This document shows, piece by piece, positions 7,235-18,148 of a stretch of 64,000 bases of DNA. This DNA comes from Kribbella flavida DSM 17836 (GTDB taxonomy: Bacteria > Actinomycetota > Actinomycetes > Propionibacteriales > Kribbellaceae). A program made the position numbers and the translations under genes. Position 1 is the first letter of the stretch; every line of letters begins with the position of its first letter. Under the pieces are notes generated by a model. That model was not told the DNA's origin. It did not search any database and worked only from the letters and a program-made list of their open reading frames with translations. The stretch spans positions 6,882,001-6,946,000 of the forward strand of contig NC_013729.1 in the NCBI RefSeq assembly GCF_000024345.1, given 5' to 3'.

Positions 7235-9382
7235 ATGCCGCTGCGCGATCTTCCCACCGAAGCGAAGGCAGCGGCGGCGCTGCTGCGAGTGGAACAACTG
7301 GAGCGCCGCAAGGCCCTGCGACGGCCGCAGTGGCACGCCGCCGTCCTCGCGAGTCTTGCTGTGGCGGCGGGAGTGGCGGTCCTGCTGCCGGCCTCCGCAA
7401 GTACAGGCTGTTACCTCTGGCGCGCCAGCACGCAACCAGTGAGCGGCCGTGGTCCGGCACTCGCGCTGCCCGTCGCGATGATCGGCGTTCTGCTCGTGGA
7501 TCGCTTGTGCACAGACCGAATCGTGGGGCGCCGACAGCTCCGTGGCTGGGCCGCTCTCGGACTGGGGCTCGCCACTGCAGTGAGCTGGACTGGTCTGGTG
7601 GTTCAGGGCCGCGAAGGCTGCGCCACCTCACCGGCTGTGATGGGCACGACCGTCTGCGGAGTCCTCGCGACCGTCGTGTGCGCGCACTGGTCCACCGTCG
7701 TCCCGAGGGTCGAGCCGCTGCTCCCAGAGCGGCCGGATGTGCCTTCGGACGAACCGCTCCATCAGTCCGAATTGCGGGCAACCTTTGTCCAACTCGGCGG
7801 ATTGCTCACTCCGGAGCCGCGCCGGCCGACCGCCGTTCAGCTCCTGACCGCGGCCGCCGCGGCACTGCTGCTCCTGTCGACTCTGCTTCCTTGGCGCGAA
7901 CTGATCGACCCGGTAGCGCTCGGCCCGGCCGGTCCTGAGGCCGGCCTGGTCCGCTCCCAGCTCTGGGAACTCCCCTACGCCACAACCTGGACCATGCTCC
8001 TCGCCACCCTGGCCGCCGGCACCCTCGCCGCGACAATCACCGGGGCCGACCTCGTACTGCGCGCTGCCGCTGCCGCCACCGCCTCTTTGGTCACCGCGGG
8101 CACGCTGTACGCACTCATCCAGCTTCCGCCACGCCTCCCCGACGGCGTCGGCTACCGCCCCGCCATTGGTCTCTGGACCGCTCTGGCGCTCGCGATCCCC
8201 CTGTTACTGCTCGCAGTACTGCTCTCTCTCCGCCGCCCTCGCCACCTCGCAGTGGTCGCCACGTCGGCGTCGATCGGCGTGCTCGCGGGTCTGCTCGCTC
8301 CCGACGCCGCAGCGCCGCCGTACGAGCCGGAGGTGGTCGCCGGGGTTCCACATCGCCTGCTCGACCTCAATGGCGGCCAGCTGGAGGACCGGCTGGGAAT
8401 GCGCGTCGCCATCGGCACGTCCGACCCATTGGACTCCCTCGCCGGCAACCTCGACGGTACGCCGGGCGAGTGGCTGCTCGGCCGGACCGGGTCGGAGGGC
8501 TCCACGGTGTTCGCCTACGGCGACGGAGTGGCACTTCCACAGGTCGCACTGAGCCATGGCGTCACCCCGCCCGCACTGCTCGGTGTCTCCGACCACCGGA
8601 TGCTCTTGTTCGCCGGTGGCGCCGCCAACCACCCTTGGGCCGTCCTGTCCGTCCCACTGAGCCTGGTCACCGCAGACATCAGCCTCAGCCACCGAAACCC
8701 CGACGGCACGTACTACGTGACGCCAGGCATCGACGTACTCGCCACCGGCACCGGCCCGGCGTTCAGCCATCGCACTGCGGACCGTTCCGTCGTCATCTGG
8801 GCGTCCAACAGCACCTGGCAGATCCCAGCCGACCAACTGCGCGCCGGGCTGAAGCTGAGCGACTTCCTGGTCGCGCCCGGCCCGGGTGCTGCCGGCAACG
8901 CGGTCTCCAGTGGTCCCGACGGCACTGTCGCCTGGCGGACCGGCCGGACGGGCCTCGCACTCCGCAGACCGGGCTCTCAGCCGCAGCAGCTCACCGGGAT
9001 CGCTCCTGCGGGTTGTCCGCTCAGCCGTGACCCGGTCAGCTCGTCAATGACCGTCGAGGCGTTCGCGGTCGACGTGCGAGGCAACCTGTGGCTCAGCAGC
9101 AGCACGTCGACGGCCGTGATCACCCCGGACGGCGTACTGCGGCCGCTGCCGCGCAAGACCGCCGGAGTGGAAAGCATCGAGGCCCGGGCTGACGGATCGG
9201 TCCTGGTGGGAGTCTCGCCGGGCGGCGGTGACCAGGTGCTGCTCATTCCCGACGCGGCCGCAGCAGCCGCGTCGTACCCGGCTGCCCCCGAGCCGACGTC
9301 GCGCTGCGATCGCCGTACGCCCGCGGCCGGCAGTACGCCGTACTGGATGAACGCGGGAGTTGCTGGGCGGGGGCGTCGATGA
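7235..9382 (+). CDS. Polytopic membrane protein with extracytoplasmic C-terminal domain, unknown
   Basis: 715 aa. A short cytoplasmic N-terminus with LRVEQLERRKALRR leads into two groups of about four membrane segments (about 33-160 and 205-355). The last about 350 residues are hydrophilic, Gly/Ser/Thr-rich and suggest a beta-propeller-like exported domain, with phrases such as GPDGTVAW, DVRGNLWLSS and EARADGSVLVG that resemble repeated blades. The second membrane group begins LLPWREL, resembling the LLPWIFS start of the membrane region in the next gene. It overlaps that gene by 4 bp, so the two are translationally coupled. Family not recognised; a sensory or scaffolding role is only a guess. 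Confidence 0.8.
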   Translation: MPLRDLPTEAKAAAALLRVEQLERRKALRRPQWHAAVLASLAVAAGVAVLLPASASTGCYLWRASTQPVSGRGPALALPVAMIGVLLVDRLCTDRIVGRRQLRGWAALGLGLATAVSWTGLVVQGREGCATSPAVMGTTVCGVLATVVCAHWSTVVPRVEPLLPERPDVPSDEPLHQSELRATFVQLGGLLTPEPRRPTAVQLLTAAAAALLLLSTLLPWRELIDPVALGPAGPEAGLVRSQLWELPYATTWTMLLATLAAGTLAATITGADLVLRAAAAATASLVTAGTLYALIQLPPRLPDGVGYRPAIGLWTALALAIPLLLLAVLLSLRRPRHLAVVATSASIGVLAGLLAPDAAAPPYEPEVVAGVPHRLLDLNGGQLEDRLGMRVAIGTSDPLDSLAGNLDGTPGEWLLGRTGSEGSTVFAYGDGVALPQVALSHGVTPPALLGVSDHRMLLFAGGAANHPWAVLSVPLSLVTADISLSHRNPDGTYYVTPGIDVLATGTGPAFSHRTADRSVVIWASNSTWQIPADQLRAGLKLSDFLVAPGPGAAGNAVSSGPDGTVAWRTGRTGLALRRPGSQPQQLTGIAPAGCPLSRDPVSSSMTVEAFAVDVRGNLWLSSSTSTAVITPDGVLRPLPRKTAGVESIEARADGSVLVGVSPGGGDQVLLIPDAAAAAASYPAAPEPTSRCDRRTPAAGSTPYWMNAGVAGRGRR

Positions 9383-9942
9383 GCGAGACGCGTGCGCGCC
9401 GGCTCGGCGGTGACCCGGCCCAACTGCCTGGGGAGCTTCCTGACGAGGAGCTGCCGCGCAGACTCGACCAGCTCGAGCGCCGGCTCACGGTGGAGCGGCA
9501 TCGGTGGTTCGCCAGGGCCACACTGCTCGCCGCTCTGCCAGCTGGACTCGCGTTGCTGCTCCCCTGGATCTTCAGCCGTCGACTCGGCCAGACGGTCTGG
9601 CAACTCGGCCTGGAGGCGCAGCCGGCTCTGCTGCTGACCTGGCTTGCCGGGCTGGCCGCAGCGGTCGTCGCGCTGTGGGTGCGCCCCGGTCGAGTCGCCC
9701 AAGCGGCTGCAGTCCTCACCGGCGTGATCGCACTGCTCTACGTAGCAGGTGGGTGGCAGGCGAACACCGCCAGCGCGCTCAGCGACACCTGGCCAGGTCC
9801 AGGGCCAGCGATTGCTGTCGTCACCGGGGTGATCTGGCTCCTCTGCGCGACGGCACACCTGATCGCGGACCGCCAACGTCCCAGCGCACCCGACGACGAA
9901 GCGCTCGCCCAGGCCGTCCTTCGTCTTCGCCAGAACCGCTGA
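9379..9942 (+). CDS. Four-helix membrane protein, unknown
   Basis: 187 aa. The N-terminus PDEELPRRLDQLERRLTVERHRW looks like a short amphipathic helix, followed by four hydrophobic segments (about 49-66, 78-98, 103-121, 136-158). The start ATG overlaps the upstream stop (ATGA). The LERR-then-LLPW layout matches that in the 715-aa neighbour, suggesting the pair arose by duplication of one four-helix module and acts together. No catalytic motif was seen and the family is unknown. Confidence 0.78.
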   Translation: MSETRARRLGGDPAQLPGELPDEELPRRLDQLERRLTVERHRWFARATLLAALPAGLALLLPWIFSRRLGQTVWQLGLEAQPALLLTWLAGLAAAVVALWVRPGRVAQAAAVLTGVIALLYVAGGWQANTASALSDTWPGPGPAIAVVTGVIWLLCATAHLIADRQRPSAPDDEALAQAVLRLRQNR

Positions 9943-10038
9943 CGTTCACCCGCGAGAGGGAGGCCAACCCCTCGCAGGACGGAGCCCTCCGAGCCCGGTC
10001 CGGCCGCACGGTGGAAGCACACGACACCGGAGGACCGC

Positions 10039-11214
10039 ATGACCATCACAACTCCACGCAGCGACACCCGCAGCAGCACGATCCGTCTGCCGGTCGCCGT
10101 CGCCTGCCTCTCACTCCTGTACGGCGTCCTCGGGCTGGCCTGGTTGCTCGGCATGGACGGATACCCGTTCGGGCCGGTCCCGCCCGACGGCGACAAGCTT
10201 TCGCCGTTGGCGTTCTTCCCGGAGCAGGTCGGCGCAGGTCTGGTCGCGGTGCTCGGCTTCCTCGGCGTACCGGCGGCGCTGGGCCACACGCAGACGGGGT
10301 GGACGTCGTCGGCGTACCGGCCGCTGCTGGTGTTCACGGCGCTTCAACTGCTGGTGTTCGGGGTGCTTGCGCCGAGCATGACCGTCATCGTCATCACCGG
10401 CTATCTGCTGGTCCTGGTCGGGCTGCCAGTGGCCTTCGGCTTCCTGCTGGTCGGCGCTTGGCGGCAGCGGACCACCCGGGCCCTGCTGCTCGGCGTACTG
10501 GCATTGGCCGCGGTGCTGGAGCTCACCACCGGGCTCTTCGACTGGCAGGCGTTCCGGGAGTTGGGAGCGGGCGTGGCCAGCATCCCGGAGAAGGTGGGGA
10601 CTCGGCCGCTGTTCGTCTTCGGGGCGTTCCTGCTGGGCGGCGGCTGGGCCGTGCTCGGCGTACGGGGACTGCGGAGCGCCCGTGGTCGCTGCGTGCGGTG
10701 CGGACGGCCTGGTGCCTGGTGGACCCGGCCGGAGGTCGCTCGCCGCTGGGGCTGGTGGGCCACGGTCGTGGCGGCGCTCTGCCCGATGCCGTACGCGCTG
10801 CTCCGGATGACCTGGCTGCTGCCGAACCCCGTCGGCTTCGACGCCGCCACCCTGGAGGCCGAACCCGGCATCAGGCTGTTCGGGCTCGGCCTGGGACTGA
10901 TCGCCCTGGCCGCCGGAATCGTCACCCTCGGCCTGATCCGCCCGTGGGGCGAGATCTGGCCACGCTGGATCCCGTTCCTGGCCGGCCGCCCGGTCGCGCT
11001 CAAGGCGGCCATCATTCCGGCGGCTACCGCGGCGACCCTGCTGCTGGTCGGAAGTGTGTCCATGGGTCAACTGCTCTGGTCGCCCGAGGTCTCCCTGCTC
11101 ACCAACCTCGGCCACCTGCTGCTCTTCCCGTTCCCCCTCTGGGGCGCGTCACTGGCCCTGGCGACGGCGGCGTACTACTACCGCCGGCGTACGGCGTGTG
11201 CGGTGTGCGGGTGA
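10039..11214 (+). CDS. Polytopic membrane protein, unknown
   Basis: 391 aa with about nine hydrophobic segments, start ATG preceded by GGAGGACCGC. A cytoplasmic or loop Cys-X2-Cys (GRCVRCGRPGAW, about residue 220) and a second pair at the extreme C-terminus (TACAVCG) could form a metal or disulfide site, which is unusual for a simple permease. It lies 96 bp after the preceding membrane gene and ends at a strong bidirectional terminator. No transporter family signature was recognised. Confidence 0.78.
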   Translation: MTITTPRSDTRSSTIRLPVAVACLSLLYGVLGLAWLLGMDGYPFGPVPPDGDKLSPLAFFPEQVGAGLVAVLGFLGVPAALGHTQTGWTSSAYRPLLVFTALQLLVFGVLAPSMTVIVITGYLLVLVGLPVAFGFLLVGAWRQRTTRALLLGVLALAAVLELTTGLFDWQAFRELGAGVASIPEKVGTRPLFVFGAFLLGGGWAVLGVRGLRSARGRCVRCGRPGAWWTRPEVARRWGWWATVVAALCPMPYALLRMTWLLPNPVGFDAATLEAEPGIRLFGLGLGLIALAAGIVTLGLIRPWGEIWPRWIPFLAGRPVALKAAIIPAATAATLLLVGSVSMGQLLWSPEVSLLTNLGHLLLFPFPLWGASLALATAAYYYRRRTACAVCG

Positions 11215-11296
11215 TCCGCCCGCCCCACGCAGGCCCTCGCTCGCTGGCACCAAGTAGGTGACCGGGCGCGAGGAGCCCGCGTGGGCGACGAACCGG

Positions 11297-11327
11297 CCCT
11301 GCGCCGGCCACCACGGCCGGCGCAGGG
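11297..11327. terminator. Bidirectional terminator
   Basis: A perfect 13-bp GC-rich stem (11297-11309 with 11315-11327) around the loop ACCAC lies between two convergent genes. No U-tract was seen. Confidence 0.65.
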
Positions 11328-11332
11328 ATCGG

Positions 11333-12424
11333 TCAGCGGAGTGCCGTGGGCGGCGGGGTCGGCTTGTTGTTGGTCCAGCCTGACTCCAGGCCGACCGTCT
11401 CGCGGCTCTTGCCGCCGCCGTGCTCACTGCTGAGGAACTTGCCGGAGACCGGGTCGATGATCAGCCTGATCGTCAGCCAGGCGGACGGGAACGAGAACTG
11501 CACCGCCGTTCCCTTGCGGCCCAGCGCATCAGTCACGTTCTGCTCGACCTTCGCACCGGGCAGGCCGGCCAGCAGCCGCAGCGCGGCGGCTCGCACCTTG
11601 GGCGGCGCGGGCGTCTCCTGCAGCAGGCCGGCCGCCATGCTTGCCAGGTACGACGTGTTGTCGGCGGCGGCAGCCCGAGCGGCCTTGTCCTTCAGCAGCC
11701 GCGCGCGCAGTGCTTCCGGAGTGGTCGGCAGGGCCAGCACCTCGCTCAACGGCACGCCGGCGGCGCCCAGCGCGTGGTACCGGTCCGCCTCCTCCGGCAG
11801 TTCCAGCAGCTCGCCACGGGTCGGCGTCGACCGGATGATCTGGTCCTTCGGCACCACCGTGTCGGTCTTGCCGAGGTTCCAGCTGGTCGGCGACCCGTGC
11901 CGTCGCCAGGCGGCTTTGTCGGCAGCGGTGGCCGGCTTGGCGCCGAGCGACCGGGTCCCGCGGTACGCCGTACCGCCGGCGCGGCCGGTCCAGGTCTCGG
12001 TCACCATCGTCTCGCGGATCTTGTACGGGTCCTTGCCCTGGTTGACGGCCAGGTCCCGGGTCCAGGCGACCCGGACCCGGAAGTACTGGCCACTGGTCGG
12101 CTCGGCGCGCTCGGCCGCCGCGGCCGCAACCAGCAGCACCTGGCCGGCGGTCAGCGCACGGACCGGCTCGGACGCACCAGGAGCGGACACCGACGGCTGG
12201 CCGGGCGGTGTCGCCGCCTCCTGACCGGAGTTCGGGGAGAGCAGCAGCGGCGTGGCCAGGGCGGCGAGCGTGACGGTCGCCGCGACGGCGGTCAGGCCGG
12301 CCCCGGTGAAACGCCGGCGCCGGGCCGCCTGCCGGGCCCGGCCCAGGTCGGCGGAGACGTCGGCGTCACTCACCAGCGGCTCCGGTCCCGCGGCCTCGTC
12401 GAGCAGGTTCTTCAGGTCGGTCAT
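11333..12424 (-). CDS. CU044_5270-family membrane protein
   Basis: 363 aa from ATG 12424, which overlaps the sigma-factor stop (ATGA). A cytoplasmic N-terminus of about 40 residues (MTDLKNLLDEAAG...) precedes one transmembrane helix (about 42-62, LTAVAATVTLAALATPLLL), a Pro/Ser linker and a large exported domain (about 90-363) rich in Trp/Tyr patterns such as VTETWTGRAGGTAYRG and IIDPVSGKFL. This is the layout of CU044_5270-family proteins, which typically sit directly behind SigE-family ECF sigma genes. The family has no proven biochemical role. The coupling and topology suggest a membrane regulator of the sigma factor (anti-sigma-like), which is inference. Confidence 0.8.
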   Translation of the reverse strand: MTDLKNLLDEAAGPEPLVSDADVSADLGRARQAARRRRFTGAGLTAVAATVTLAALATPLLLSPNSGQEAATPPGQPSVSAPGASEPVRALTAGQVLLVAAAAAERAEPTSGQYFRVRVAWTRDLAVNQGKDPYKIRETMVTETWTGRAGGTAYRGTRSLGAKPATAADKAAWRRHGSPTSWNLGKTDTVVPKDQIIRSTPTRGELLELPEEADRYHALGAAGVPLSEVLALPTTPEALRARLLKDKAARAAAADNTSYLASMAAGLLQETPAPPKVRAAALRLLAGLPGAKVEQNVTDALGRKGTAVQFSFPSAWLTIRLIIDPVSGKFLSSEHGGGKSRETVGLESGWTNNKPTPPPTALR

Positions 12425-12972
12425 CGTGCGGTCTCCAATGTGTCCAGGGGGTCGGCAACGAGGTCGCGCAGTTTGTCCAGGCCGCGGGCGGTCTGGCTCT
12501 TGACCGTGCCTTGGCTGCAGCCCATCAGGTCCGCCACGGTGGCGACGTCCAGGTCGCTGAAGAACCGCAGGACCACGACGGCCCGTTGGCGCTTCGGCAG
12601 CTGGGCGAGCGCGTCGAGCATGACCAGGCGTTCCTCCGGCCGGCCCTCCGGCGCGGACCCGGACTGCGCCGTCGCGACCGGCCCGGTCAGCCGGCCGGAC
12701 TCGGTCACGTCGTCGCTCAACGTCTCCCGGTGCCGCCAGAACCGGCGCTTCTCGTCCAGGAACACGTTCACCAGGATCCGGTCGGCGTACCGGGCGGCAC
12801 CGGTGCGCTGGTCGACAGCGCTCCACTTCAGGTACAGCTTGGTCAGGGCGGTCTGCACCAGGTCCTCGGCCCAGTGCGCGTCGCCGGTGGTCAGCAGTCG
12901 GGCGACGCGGAGCATGCGCCCGCGATGGGCGGACACGTAGCGCGAGAATTCTTCGTCGCGGTCGTTCGGCAC
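12421..12972 (-). CDS. SigE-family ECF RNA polymerase sigma factor
   Basis: 183 aa. Region 2 holds the core-binding and -10-reading helices (MLRVARLLTTGDAHWAEDLVQTALTKLYLKW); region 4 holds the -35-reading helix-turn-helix (LPKRQRAVVVLRFFSDLDVATVADLMGCSQGTVKSQTARGLDKL, about 120-163). GTG 12972 is preferred because GGAGG lies 6 nt upstream; a TTG one codon earlier is possible. It is translationally coupled to the CU044_5270-type gene, suggesting that this membrane protein controls it. Target genes cannot be told from the window. Confidence 0.9.
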   Translation of the reverse strand: MPNDRDEEFSRYVSAHRGRMLRVARLLTTGDAHWAEDLVQTALTKLYLKWSAVDQRTGAARYADRILVNVFLDEKRRFWRHRETLSDDVTESGRLTGPVATAQSGSAPEGRPEERLVMLDALAQLPKRQRAVVVLRFFSDLDVATVADLMGCSQGTVKSQTARGLDKLRDLVADPLDTLETAR

Positions 12973-13070
12973 CAACGTCCTCCGGTTCGTTTCGGCGCTT
13001 CCTCACGGGTAATTACCGGTTCGGCGCACCACCCGGTTGCATCGGCACCGACGCGCTCCCGAAACGCCGA

Positions 13071-13103
13071 AGGGCCCCGCGGACTGGTGTCCACGGGGCC
13101 CCT
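13071..13103 (-). terminator. Terminator of clpC
   Basis: GGGCCCCG and GGA at 13072-13083 pair with TCC and CGGGGCCC at 13090-13101 with one mismatch, around a 6-nt loop, 37 bp past the clpC stop. Confidence 0.6.
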
Positions 13104-13138
13104 CGGGTTCAGCTGGAGTCAGCGACCGGTCGAACCGG

Positions 13139-15670
<2,532 letters not shown>

Positions 15671-15756
15671 CGCCAAAGCGCTCCTTGCCTCAGAGGAGTC
15701 GGACGTGCCGTGTAGGCCGACCCCCGTACATGCATGCTAGTCCCCGGCTCCGACAG

Positions 15757-15773
15757 GCTCGCTCTCAGCGAAC
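15757..15773. promoter_or_regulatory. Candidate ClgR box 1
   Basis: GCTCGC-N5-GCGAAC, matching the CGC-N5-GCG core of ClgR operators. Its centre is about 95 bp upstream of the clpC start and just upstream of the candidate -10, where an activator would sit. ClgR is the actinobacterial activator of clp genes. Confidence 0.6.
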
Positions 15774-15858
15774 AAGCGACGACCTCTCGGCCGGCCGCCC
15801 ACTGGGGATCACAAGGGAACAACCTCCGGGCCGTTCCGGGTGTTCCCGGCGCGCCCGG

Positions 15859-15877
15859 TGTTCGCCACCAGCGAATT
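15859..15877. promoter_or_regulatory. Candidate ClgR box 2
   Basis: Perfect dyad TTCGC-N5-GCGAA at 15861-15875 with the same CGC-N5-GCG core, about 198 bp upstream of clpC. It could be a second ClgR site. Confidence 0.5.
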
Positions 15878-15959
15878 CGTGCCGGTGGTTGCTTCCGCAG
15901 GGATCCGGAGCGGATCCGCCCGCGGATGTGTCCACATCGTGAAACAACCGGAATGCGGA

Positions 15960-15991
15960 CGGTCCCGGCGCCAGAACTGGCACCGGGACCG
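15960..15991 (-). terminator. Terminator of lsr2
   Basis: GGTCCCGG at 15961-15968 pairs with CCGGGACC at 15983-15990, with an inner GCC/GGC extension after one mismatch. It lies 17 bp beyond the lsr2 stop. Confidence 0.6.
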
Positions 15992-16007
15992 GCTCAACCT
16001 TGGACTG

Positions 16008-16340
16008 CTACTTGGCCTCGTTGTACGCCGCGCGCACCTCGGCCGAGATCCGGCCGCGCTCGCTCACCTCGTAGCCGTTCTCCTTGGCCCACGCCCGGAT
16101 GTCCGCGGAGTCGGTCGCCGACCGGCCACGGCCCCGCGCCGTGCGTCCGGTCGTGCCACGGCGCCCGGCGACCTTGCGCCCCGCGCCGACGTACCCGGCC
16201 AGGGCGTCGCGCAACTTGGCGGCGTTCTTCTTGGACAGGTCGATCTCGTACGTCGTGCCGTCCAAACCGAAGGTCACGGTCTCGTCGGCCTTACCGCCGT
16301 CGAGATCGTCCTCGAGAACCACCTGGACCCTTTGCGCCAT
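16008..16340 (-). CDS. lsr2: Nucleoid-associated protein Lsr2
   Basis: 110 aa. The N-terminal dimerisation domain (MAQRVQVVLEDDLDGGKADETVTFGLDG-like beta sheet, then KNAAKLRDALAGYV) is joined by a basic linker to the C-terminal AT-rich-DNA-binding domain (about 75-110, IRAWAKENGYEVSERGRI). The RGR in SERGRI is the AT-hook-like minor-groove contact. Lsr2 silences horizontally acquired AT-rich DNA, the actinobacterial counterpart of H-NS. An SD (GGAAAGGA) precedes ATG 16340. Its upstream region is richer in A+T than its surroundings, compatible with autoregulation. Confidence 0.96.
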   Translation of the reverse strand: MAQRVQVVLEDDLDGGKADETVTFGLDGTTYEIDLSKKNAAKLRDALAGYVGAGRKVAGRRGTTGRTARGRGRSATDSADIRAWAKENGYEVSERGRISAEVRAAYNEAK

Positions 16341-16614
16341 CGATGACAGTCCTTTCCGCGCCCGTCACCGGGCACAATCCCCCTGCCGTTTTGGTTTCCT
16401 CCTGATTTGTACCGCACAAACCCTGGAGTTGTCATTCAACAGGCGGAATGTGGAGGAAAGATGTGACTTAACCGGCAGCCCGGACCGGTACCGGCACTGT
16501 TCGTGACGAAGGGTATTCACGTCACTCCGTGTTACCCGGCGGACGAAAATAGGGCCCGGGAATTACCTCGGCGGTTGTTGTGGTATGCAACAGCCACCCG
16601 GACCCGTTTTCGGC
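16341..16614. other. lsr2 upstream / lysS downstream region
   Basis: 274 bp between lysS and lsr2, both minus strand. The part at about 16385-16450 is relatively AT-rich and includes the inverted repeat TTTGT-N5-ACAAA (16406-16420). Near 16572-16597 a weak GGnTGTTG/CAACAnCC hairpin could end lysS transcripts. No gene was seen. Confidence 0.45.
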
Positions 16615-18135
16615 TCACTCCGGACGCAGCAGCGGGAACAGAATCGTCTCCCGGATACCGGCCCCGGTGAACAGCATCACCAGCCGGTCCAGACCCATCC
16701 CCATGCCACCGGCCGGCGGCATGCCGAACTCCATCGCGCGCAGGAAGTCCTCGTCCAGCTCCATCGCCTCGGGATCGCCGGCGGCGGCCAGCAAGGACTG
16801 CGCCACCAGGCGTTCGCGCTGGATCACCGGGTCGTTCAGCTCCGAGTAGGCGACCCCGAGCTCGACGCCGTTGATGATCAGGTCCCAGGCCTCGACCAGG
16901 CCCGGCCGCTCGCGGTGCGGCTTGGCCAGCGGCCGCACCGACTCCGGGTAGTCGCGCACGTAGGTGGGCTGGATCAGCGTGTGCTCGACCAGCTTCTCGT
17001 AGATCTCCAGCGCGATCTCACCGGCATTCCAGCCCGGCTGCAGCTCGACCTCGTGACGCTCGGCGATCTTGATCAGGGCGGCCGCCTCGGTGCTCGCGTC
17101 CACCTCCTCGCCGACCACTTCGGAGACCAACTCGAATAGCGTCGCGTGCCGCCACGGCTGGTCCAGATCGATGGTGGACCCGTCGCGCGCCGTGATCACC
17201 GTACGACCGACCGCGCGGGCCGCGTTCCGGATCAGTTCCTCGATCAGCACGGCCATCGAATCGTAATCACCGTAGGCCTGGTAGGCCTCGATCATCGAGA
17301 ATTCCGCGGCATGGGTGGAGTCCAGGCCCTCGTTGCGGAACGTCCGGCCGATCTCGTAGACCCGGTCGACACCGCCGATCATCGCCCGCTTCAGGTCCAG
17401 CTCCAGCGCGATCCGCAGCAGCATCTCCTGGTCGAAGGCGTTCAGGTGGGTCCGGAACGGCCGAGCCGCCGCCCCGCCGTTGGTCAGCTGCAGGGTCGGC
17501 GTCTCGACCTCGACGAAGGTGTGGGCGTCGAAGGTGGCCCGCAGCGACTTCAGCACCGCCGCCTTGGTCCGGACCATGTCGCGCGCCTCCGGGCGCACGA
17601 TCAGGTCGACGTACCGCATCCGGACCCGGGCTTCCTCGCTCAGCGGGTTGTGCTCGTTCGGCAGCGGCCGCAGCGTCTTGGCGGCCATCTGCCAGCCGGC
17701 CGCCTGCACGGAGAGTTCGCCGCGCCGGCTGGTGACCACCTCACCGTGCACCGAGATCAGGTCACCGATGTCCACCAGCGCCTTGAACCGGGCCAGCTCC
17801 TCCTCGCCGACGTCGGCCAGCGACAGCATCACCTGCAGCTCGGTGCCGTCGCCCTCGCGCAGCCGGACGAAGCAGAGCTTGCCGGTGTTGCGCAGGAAGA
17901 TGACCCGGCCGGCCACCGCGACCTGCTCGCCGGTCCGGGTGTCCGGGGCGAGGTCCTGGCCGTCGTACCGCGCGCGCAGGTCCTTGAGCAGGTGCGTGCG
18001 GCGGACCGCGAGCGGGTACGGCTGCACCCCCTCTGCCAGCAGCCGGTCACGCTTCTCCCGGCGGACCCGCAGCTGCTCAGGCAGGTCGTCCTGCCCGTGG
18101 TCGGGGGTCACCGGGGTCTCACGTGGCTCAGTCAT
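16615..18135 (-). CDS. lysS: Lysine--tRNA ligase (class II)
   Basis: 506 aa. An N-terminal OB-fold anticodon-binding domain (VAVAGRVIFLRNTGKLCFVRLREGDGTELQ, about 80-110) is followed by a class II catalytic core with motif 1 (around FVEVETPTLQ), motif 2 (FRNEGLDSTHAAEFSMIEAY) and motif 3 (GMGMGLDRLVMLFTG). The sequence follows the mycobacterial-type LysS (DLPEQLRVRREKRDRLL start; GELSVQAAGWQMAAKTLRPLP). There is no SD: TAGCCT lies 7 nt before the ATG and overlaps the stop codon of the upstream MFS gene, so lysS probably has its own leaderless promoter despite the 10-bp gap. Confidence 0.95.
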   Translation of the reverse strand: MTEPRETPVTPDHGQDDLPEQLRVRREKRDRLLAEGVQPYPLAVRRTHLLKDLRARYDGQDLAPDTRTGEQVAVAGRVIFLRNTGKLCFVRLREGDGTELQVMLSLADVGEEELARFKALVDIGDLISVHGEVVTSRRGELSVQAAGWQMAAKTLRPLPNEHNPLSEEARVRMRYVDLIVRPEARDMVRTKAAVLKSLRATFDAHTFVEVETPTLQLTNGGAAARPFRTHLNAFDQEMLLRIALELDLKRAMIGGVDRVYEIGRTFRNEGLDSTHAAEFSMIEAYQAYGDYDSMAVLIEELIRNAARAVGRTVITARDGSTIDLDQPWRHATLFELVSEVVGEEVDASTEAAALIKIAERHEVELQPGWNAGEIALEIYEKLVEHTLIQPTYVRDYPESVRPLAKPHRERPGLVEAWDLIINGVELGVAYSELNDPVIQRERLVAQSLLAAAGDPEAMELDEDFLRAMEFGMPPAGGMGMGLDRLVMLFTGAGIRETILFPLLRPE

Positions 18136-18142
18136 AGGGCAA

Positions 18143-18148
18143 AGGCTA
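18143..18148 (-). promoter_or_regulatory. -10 element TAGCCT, leaderless lysS
   Basis: On the minus strand TAGCCT is followed by 7 nt and ATG 18135. It overlaps the stop codon of the upstream MFS gene. Confidence 0.5.

Larger units (their letters stand above)
15671..16007. other. clpC promoter region
   Basis: 337 bp between clpC and lsr2, both on the minus strand. It contains a candidate -10 for clpC on the minus strand (TAGCAT, positions 15739-15734), two ClgR-like dyads and the lsr2 terminator at 15960-15991. No plausible gene was seen. Confidence 0.6.

Noticed and set aside
12425..13006. N-terminal extension of the CU044_5270-type protein through the sigma gene
   Set aside because: It is the sigma gene in another frame; the real start is ATG 12424 overlapping the sigma stop.
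15685..16405. Open frames between and opposite clpC and lsr2
   Set aside because: Arg/Pro/Gly-rich translations across promoter dyads and a terminator; no RBS or homology.
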